From: Scleromatobacter sp038208735
GTDB taxonomy: Bacteria; Pseudomonadota; Gammaproteobacteria; Burkholderiales; Burkholderiaceae_C
Reading direction: 5' to 3'
DNA length: 9,021 nucleotides
Assembly: GCA_038208735.1 (NCBI GenBank)
Contig: JBBQYL010000204.1
Span: 1 to 9,021, forward strand
The notes beneath the pieces were generated by a model. It saw nothing but the letters and a program-made list of their open reading frames with translations, had not been told where the DNA came from and made no database searches. Position numbers and translations under genes: made by a program. Positions 6,127 to 9,021 of this stretch are shown here, in pieces; the stretch's first letter is position 1; each line of letters begins with the position of its first letter.

Positions 6127-6531
6127 ATGAACCAGGCAATTCGAATGATGGCCGCGACGATCGCGGTGCTGGGCGCGATCGGGATGGCGCAAGCCCAAGG
6201 CGGTGGCGGTGGCGGTGGCGGCGGCGGCGGTGGCTCGGGCGGTTCCGGCACGCCGGCCGCCGGCAACGGCACGCCGGGCAGCACGACGGGCCCCGGCGCT
6301 GGCAGCCCCACCAGCGGCACCAACAACGGCATGTCGTCGAGCAAGACCAGCCGCACCACCAACACCGGAAATTCGGGCGACATGGGCAACTCGGCCAGCG
6401 TCCGCAGCACGCCGACGGCCAACGGCTCGACCGCCACGCCCAGCTCGCACGTGAAGAGGTCGCACGCGAAGAAGTCCAATTCCCAGATGGACGCTTCCAG
6501 CCAGCCGATGTCGCCCCAGAACGGCAACTGA
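6127..6531 (+). CDS. Secreted glycine/serine/threonine-rich low-complexity protein
   Basis: 134 residues. MNQAIRMMAATIAVLGAIGM with AQA-QG at 21-25 is a good Sec signal peptide, cleaved after Ala23. The mature part is low complexity: 12 consecutive Gly codons (residues 25-36), then a Ser/Thr/Gly/Asn-rich chain with no hydrophobic core, then a basic patch SSHVKRSHAKKSNSQ (about 108-122) and a Q/N/P-rich end. No known domain; probably an exported, unstructured, perhaps surface or matrix-associated protein. The start ATG at 6127 is preceded by AAGGACGAGAG; an in-frame ATG at 6076 would spoil the signal peptide. It is 87 bases after the TPR gene and is followed by a strong hairpin. The function is unknown. 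Confidence 0.75.
   Translation: MNQAIRMMAATIAVLGAIGMAQAQGGGGGGGGGGGGSGGSGTPAAGNGTPGSTTGPGAGSPTSGTNNGMSSSKTSRTTNTGNSGDMGNSASVRSTPTANGSTATPSSHVKRSHAKKSNSQMDASSQPMSPQNGN
6199..6234 (+). repeat. Poly-glycine codon tract (GGC/GGT x12)
   Basis: Twelve Gly codons in a row, mostly alternating GGC and GGT, giving a GGCGGT hexamer repeated three times, four GGC codons, then GGT GGC. Starts directly after the signal-peptide cleavage region of the secreted protein. Such tracts change length by slippage in steps of three or six bases, which here would keep the frame. Confidence 0.85.
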
Positions 6532-6544
6532 GGCCCGGACGACA

Positions 6545-6582
6545 CGACGCCGTGGCGACCCTCCGGGGCCGCCGCGGCGTCG
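6545..6582. terminator. Hairpin between convergent genes, probable bidirectional terminator
   Basis: CGACGCCGTGGCG (6545-6557) pairs with CGCCGCGGCGTCG (6570-6582): 13 pairs, one of them a G-U in RNA, with a 12-base loop. It sits 13 bases after the stop of the glycine-rich protein gene and 15 bases beyond the stop of the convergent DUF6582-like gene. There is no clear U-tract on either side (GTCTTGG on the plus side), so it may stop polymerase poorly or mainly protect 3' ends. Confidence 0.5.
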
Positions 6583-6597
6583 GTCTTGGACGTTCGA

Positions 6598-6846
6598 TCA
6601 GTGCTTCTTTTGGCCCACCTCGCGCCACGAGCCTTCGGCCATCTCCACGCCGTATTTCTTCGCCGCGGCACGAATGTGCTTCCACGCGGTGTCGCGCTCG
6701 GCGTCGGTGACGCCCTCCACCTGGTTGAAGCGCGCAATCGCGTTGCGCACGTGGGCGGCGTTCTCCAGCGGCTCCTTGCGCTGCTTCGTGAACGCGAACT
6801 GGCCGGCGGGGACGGCCTTGCGTTGGGCGGTGGCCAGCTTGGTCAT
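6598..6846 (-). CDS. Small DUF6582-like protein
   Basis: 82 residues, basic, soluble: MTKLATAQRKAVPAGQFAFT, then KQRKEPLENAAHVRNAIARF with NQVEGVTDAERDTAWKHIRA and AAKKYGVEM. This 'F..P..RKEPL.NA.HVRNA.ARFNQV.GV.D.ERD.AW..I..AA.K.GV' pattern is a conserved short family I know as DUF6582-type hypothetical proteins; biochemical function is unknown. ATG at 6846 with GGAG eight or nine bases upstream (AAGGAGAACCCCTC). It is the second gene after the PfpI-family protein, with 21 bases between, so co-transcribed. Its C-terminus (WREVGQKKH) is basic. The name of the family is from memory and should be confirmed by profile search. Confidence 0.85.
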   Translation of the reverse strand: MTKLATAQRKAVPAGQFAFTKQRKEPLENAAHVRNAIARFNQVEGVTDAERDTAWKHIRAAAKKYGVEMAEGSWREVGQKKH

Positions 6847-6867
6847 GAGGGGTTCTCCTTCGAAAGG

Positions 6868-7446
6868 TCAGTCGGCAAGCGGCATGGCCACTTCGCGTTG
6901 CGCCGGGGCGCGTTGCAGGGCCGCGATGAACTCGCGGTTGAAGGCCGGCAGGTCGCCCGGCTTGCGACTGGACGTCCAGTTGCCGTCGCTCACCACCTCG
7001 CGGTCGACCCAGGTGGAGCCGGCGTTGCGCAGATCGTCCTGCAGCGAGGGCCAGCTCGTCAACGTGCGGCCCGACGCCAGCCCGGCAGAGATGAGCAGCC
7101 ACGGGCCGTGGCACACCACCGCCAGCGGCTTGCCCGCGGCTTCGATGGCGCGCACGAAGTCCTGCGCGGCCTTGTCGGTGCGCAGCGTGTCTGCGTTGAC
7201 CACGCCGCCCGGCAGCACCAGGCCGTCGTAGTCGTCGGGCCTGGCCTGCGCCAGCGGCACGTCCACGTCGAAACTGTCGCCCTTGTCGTTGTTCTTCATG
7301 CCGGTGAGCTTCGGGCCCTTGGGCGAGACGATGTGCACCGTCGCGCCGGCGGCCTCGAGGGCCTTCTTCGGCTCGGCCAGCTCGGCCTGTTCGAACAGAT
7401 CGTCCACCAGGATGGCGATCTTCATCTCGTCGAGTTGCTTGGTCAT
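6868..7446 (-). CDS. PfpI/DJ-1-family protein (type 1 glutamine amidotransferase-like)
   Basis: 192 residues, cytoplasmic. Members include the Pyrococcus protease PfpI and E. coli YhbO, reported as stress proteins or protein/nucleotide deglycases. Seen: a Rossmann-like start MKIAILVDDLFEQAEL with the conserved Glu19, LVLPGGVVNADTLR (77-89), nucleophile elbow AVVCHGPWLL with Cys112 and His113, and DDLRNAGSTWVDREVVSDGN with WTSSRKPGDLPAFNREF near the end, all lining up with PfpI. So the catalytic Glu/Cys/His set is complete. ATG at 7446 is preceded by GAGG six bases upstream; the ATG seven codons inside is an alternative start that would match the shorter PfpI N-terminus. First gene of a two-gene unit with the DUF6582-like protein; divergent from the lipoprotein. 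Confidence 0.92.
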   Translation of the reverse strand: MTKQLDEMKIAILVDDLFEQAELAEPKKALEAAGATVHIVSPKGPKLTGMKNNDKGDSFDVDVPLAQARPDDYDGLVLPGGVVNADTLRTDKAAQDFVRAIEAAGKPLAVVCHGPWLLISAGLASGRTLTSWPSLQDDLRNAGSTWVDREVVSDGNWTSSRKPGDLPAFNREFIAALQRAPAQREVAMPLAD

Positions 7447-7662
7447 GGGGATCCTCGGTCGGCAAGAGGCGCCTGCGCGCGATGTGGCGTCGCGGCAGGC
7501 GACATGCCCAACGCGCGGCGGCCCGTACCGTCGACTAGTTCACGCCGCGATACCGCCTGCTCGGCCAATCGGCCGATGGTGAGCGGCGCCGCCCAAATCT
7601 CCAATCTCCACAGCAACCGGCAAACACCAGCCGGCCCCATCGAACCGCAGAAGAGGCCCCCC
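7447..7662. promoter_or_regulatory. Divergent intergenic region with a small inverted repeat
   Basis: 216 bases between the starts of the PfpI-family gene (minus) and the lipoprotein gene (plus), so both promoters should lie here. The only symmetric sequence noted is TCGGCC-AATC-GGCCGA at 7561-7576, which could be a small operator. I could not identify convincing -35/-10 boxes for either side; the region is somewhat less GC-rich after 7588. Confidence 0.3.
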
Positions 7663-8958
7663 ATGAACATCCGTGCTTTCGCGCTCCGCGCCACCGTCGT
7701 CACCCTGCCGGCCCTGCTCATCGCCTGCGGCGGCAGCGACGACGCCAAGGCGCCCCCGCAGCCCGTGATCCCGCCCGCGTCGCTCACGCTGAGCGGCACG
7801 GCCGCCACCGGCGCGGCCATCGCGGGCGGCACGGTCACGGCCAAGTGCTCGGCTGGGGCCACCACCACCGCCACCACGAACACCGACGGCACCTATTCGC
7901 TGGCCGTCACGTCGGGCGCCCTGCCCTGCGTGCTCAAGGTGAGCTCATCCGACGGCACGACCTCGCTCTACTCCGTGGCCAACGGCAGCGGCAGCAGCGC
8001 CACCGCCAACATCACGCCGCTGACGCAACTGGTGGTGGCCCGCCTCACCGGCGCCGACCCGGCCGGCCTGTTCGACGGCTTCAGCGCCAGCACCTCCACC
8101 ACGCTCACCAGCACGGCGCTCAACAGCGCCCAGGCCGGCATCGTGGCCACGCTGTCGGGCGCCGGCATCGACGTCAGCACGCTGGGCAACCTGGTCACGG
8201 GCACGCTCACGGCGGCCACCTCCACCACCACCGGCAACGCCTACGACGCCGCGCTCGACGCGCTGCAGGCCCAACTGGCCGCGACGACCGACTCCGACGG
8301 CAATCCGATGACGCTGGCCACGCTCACCGACGTGATCGCCGCTACGTCGCCCGCCGCACCGGCGCCGACGGCGTCCGCCAAGGCCTCGCTGCCGGCCGAC
8401 CTGCTGCTCAAGCCCGCCGCCAGCAGCTGCAGCTCGCTGCGCAGCGCCACCTACCGCGTGGTGCTGCCCGCGGCCGCCACGGCACTCGCCGACATGACCG
8501 GCACGATCACCATCGACGCCGCGTCGCTGGCAGTCACCTACACCGACGGCTCCACGGGCACGCTGACGGCGCACCCCACCGAGGCCTGCCGCTTCACCGA
8601 CGACGACGGCCACACCGACCTCGTCGTGTCGGCCGCCGGCGTGATCGCCATGCGCTCGTACGACGCCGCAGGATCCATGCTGGCGAACGACGATGTCTCT
8701 GGGGTGGATCCTGCGACTGCGCGCAGGATGACGGGACGGCGCAGGTCGTCCATCACGAAAAGTAGCGGCGGCATCCCGATCCGCGATTCGCATCAGGCCC
8801 GCCGGCGTGTGAGCCGGCCGGCCGCGGGCATCGTCGCGGCCTCGACGGCCCGACGATGCCAAGACCACCTCACAAATTCGCGGCCGTCTTCACTCCGCGA
8901 ATGTTGTCCGCTGGCAGGCCGGGCGTGGAACGACGAACCGGGCGAGTCTCTTTTGTGA
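7663..8958 (+). CDS. Lipoprotein with carboxypeptidase-regulatory-like domain, probably C-terminally truncated
   Basis: 431 residues as read. MNIRAFALRATVVTLPALLI with lipobox L19-I-A-C22 gives a lipoprotein signal peptide; CGGSDD follows. Asp is at +4 and +5, not +2, so outer-membrane sorting is expected. Residues about 40-100 (SLTLSGTAATGAAIAGGTVT ... TNTDGTYSLAVTSGALPCVL) form a carboxypeptidase-regulatory/transthyretin-like beta domain. Then an Ala/Thr/Ser-rich helical stretch (ITPLTQLVVARLTGADPAGL) and a beta-rich part with Cys residues to about GVIAMRSYDAAG (residue 336). From base 8668 on, the frame runs through a REP-like repeat and hairpins and reads Arg/Ser-rich text ending inside a palindrome, so the true gene probably once continued differently. 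ATG 7663 has AAGAGG six bases upstream. The role is unknown; such proteins are surface-exposed and often near stress or export genes. Confidence 0.8.
   Translation: MNIRAFALRATVVTLPALLIACGGSDDAKAPPQPVIPPASLTLSGTAATGAAIAGGTVTAKCSAGATTTATTNTDGTYSLAVTSGALPCVLKVSSSDGTTSLYSVANGSGSSATANITPLTQLVVARLTGADPAGLFDGFSASTSTTLTSTALNSAQAGIVATLSGAGIDVSTLGNLVTGTLTAATSTTTGNAYDAALDALQAQLAATTDSDGNPMTLATLTDVIAATSPAAPAPTASAKASLPADLLLKPAASSCSSLRSATYRVVLPAAATALADMTGTITIDAASLAVTYTDGSTGTLTAHPTEACRFTDDDGHTDLVVSAAGVIAMRSYDAAGSMLANDDVSGVDPATARRMTGRRRSSITKSSGGIPIRDSHQARRRVSRPAAGIVAASTARRCQDHLTNSRPSSLRECCPLAGRAWNDEPGESLL
8668..8728. repeat. REP-like double-hairpin repeat inside the lipoprotein reading frame
   Basis: GCAGGATCCA (8668-8677) and TGGATCCTGC (8705-8714) are exact complements. 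Overlapping the second arm, TCCTGCG (8709-8715) pairs with CGCAGGA (8722-8728) across a six-base spacer. The text CCTGCG..CGCAGGATGACGGG is of the 'GTCATCCTGCGcgcAGGATCCA' kind, like the dispersed palindromic repeats seen between genes in many proteobacteria. Its position marks where the lipoprotein text stops looking like protein. Copy number in the genome cannot be seen here. Confidence 0.55.
8828..8859. repeat. Strong GC-rich hairpin, 13-pair stem with one bulge
   Basis: GCATCGTCG (8828-8836) pairs with CGACGATGC (8851-8859); after one unpaired C, GGCC (8838-8841) pairs with GGCC (8847-8850) around a TCGAC loop. This is a stable stem in RNA, but is followed by CAAGACC and not by a U-run. 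It could be the original transcription terminator of the gene before truncation, or part of a larger mobile repeat. Confidence 0.5.
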
Positions 8959-9019
8959 GGTCAAGGAGGAGCCGCGCCGAAGGCCGGCGGGGGACACGAA
9001 CAAAAGAGACTTGCCCGGT
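8937..9019. repeat. Long imperfect palindrome (20-base arms), possible mobile repeat or RNA element
   Basis: ACCGGGCGAGTCTCTTTTGT (8937-8956) faces ACAAAAGAGACTTGCCCGGT (9000-9019). The arms match at 19 of 20 positions, and the one mismatch becomes a G-U pair in RNA. The 43-base interior contains AAGGAGGAG (8963-8971) and a small GCC-GAA-GGC hairpin (8976-8984). The lipoprotein stop TGA (8956-8958) starts on the last base of the left arm. The symmetric, structured layout suggests a dispersed palindromic element, a two-way terminator, or a structured transcript; no ORF follows in the window. Confidence 0.6.
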
Positions 9020-9021
9020 GA

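Noticed and set aside
6199..6234. Poly-Gly repeat as CRISPR or tandem-repeat array
   Set aside because: No spacers; it is a simple codon run within a secreted protein gene.
5906..7465. Minus-strand open frame of 519 codons spanning several genes
   Set aside because: Crosses opposite-strand genes and a terminator hairpin, and reads Arg/Pro-rich text; the PfpI and DUF6582-like genes lie in other frames with ribosome sites and motifs.
6586..7662. Upstream extension of the lipoprotein frame to 6586
   Set aside because: It would run antisense through the DUF6582-like and PfpI genes; the signal peptide and ribosome site place the start at 7663.
8963..8971. AAGGAGGAG as a ribosome site for a gene at the right edge
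   Set aside because: No ATG, GTG or TTG at proper distance begins a sustained frame before the window ends; more likely part of the palindromic element.

Overview
The window looks like a chromosome segment from a high-GC beta-proteobacterium, probably order Burkholderiales. This rests on the very GC-rich codon use from about 3166 onward, the family mix (HSL-type hydrolase, iron-containing ADH, PfpI with a DUF6582-like partner, carboxypeptidase-regulatory-like lipoprotein) and the IS types. No rRNA, tRNA or marker gene is present, so genus cannot be fixed.

Left part, 1 to about 3165, is accessory and disturbed. A minus-strand cyclic-di-GMP pair occupies 320-2059: a membrane diguanylate cyclase (intact), followed by the 5' part of what looks like an HD-GYP-type phosphodiesterase. 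That second gene is cut near 319 by an ISL3-family element, whose transposase start lies at 180 and runs off the left edge. The broken gene and the transposase share one open frame. From about 2150 to 3165 there is no intact gene. The stretch holds two inverted fragments of an IS3-type transposase C-terminus, a fragment resembling another transposase N-terminus, and an AT-rich block with an inverted repeat.

A sharp junction lies near 3165. To its right the DNA is uniformly GC-rich. The first gene met there is a truncated hotdog-type acyl-CoA thioesterase (minus, 33 codons), overlapping the end of an intact HSL-family hydrolase by ATGA. Divergent from the hydrolase, on the plus strand, are an iron-containing alcohol dehydrogenase and a TPR protein coupled by a GTGA overlap, then a small secreted glycine-rich protein. 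A strong hairpin at 6545-6582 separates these from a convergent minus-strand pair: a PfpI/DJ-1-family protein followed by a small DUF6582-like protein. Divergent from that pair is a plus-strand lipoprotein. Its last part (about 8668-8958) is read through intergenic repeats, so the gene is probably truncated.

Functionally, the left side is c-di-GMP turnover with the degrading partner apparently lost. The centre is ester, thioester and alcohol metabolism. The right side is a stress-type deglycase-like pair and an exported lipoprotein. I see no CRISPR, toxin-antitoxin, phage-defence or secretion system. The most unusual items are the in-frame HD-GYP/transposase fusion, the inverted IS3 remnants, the clean truncation at 3165 and the 83-base palindromic element at the right end.
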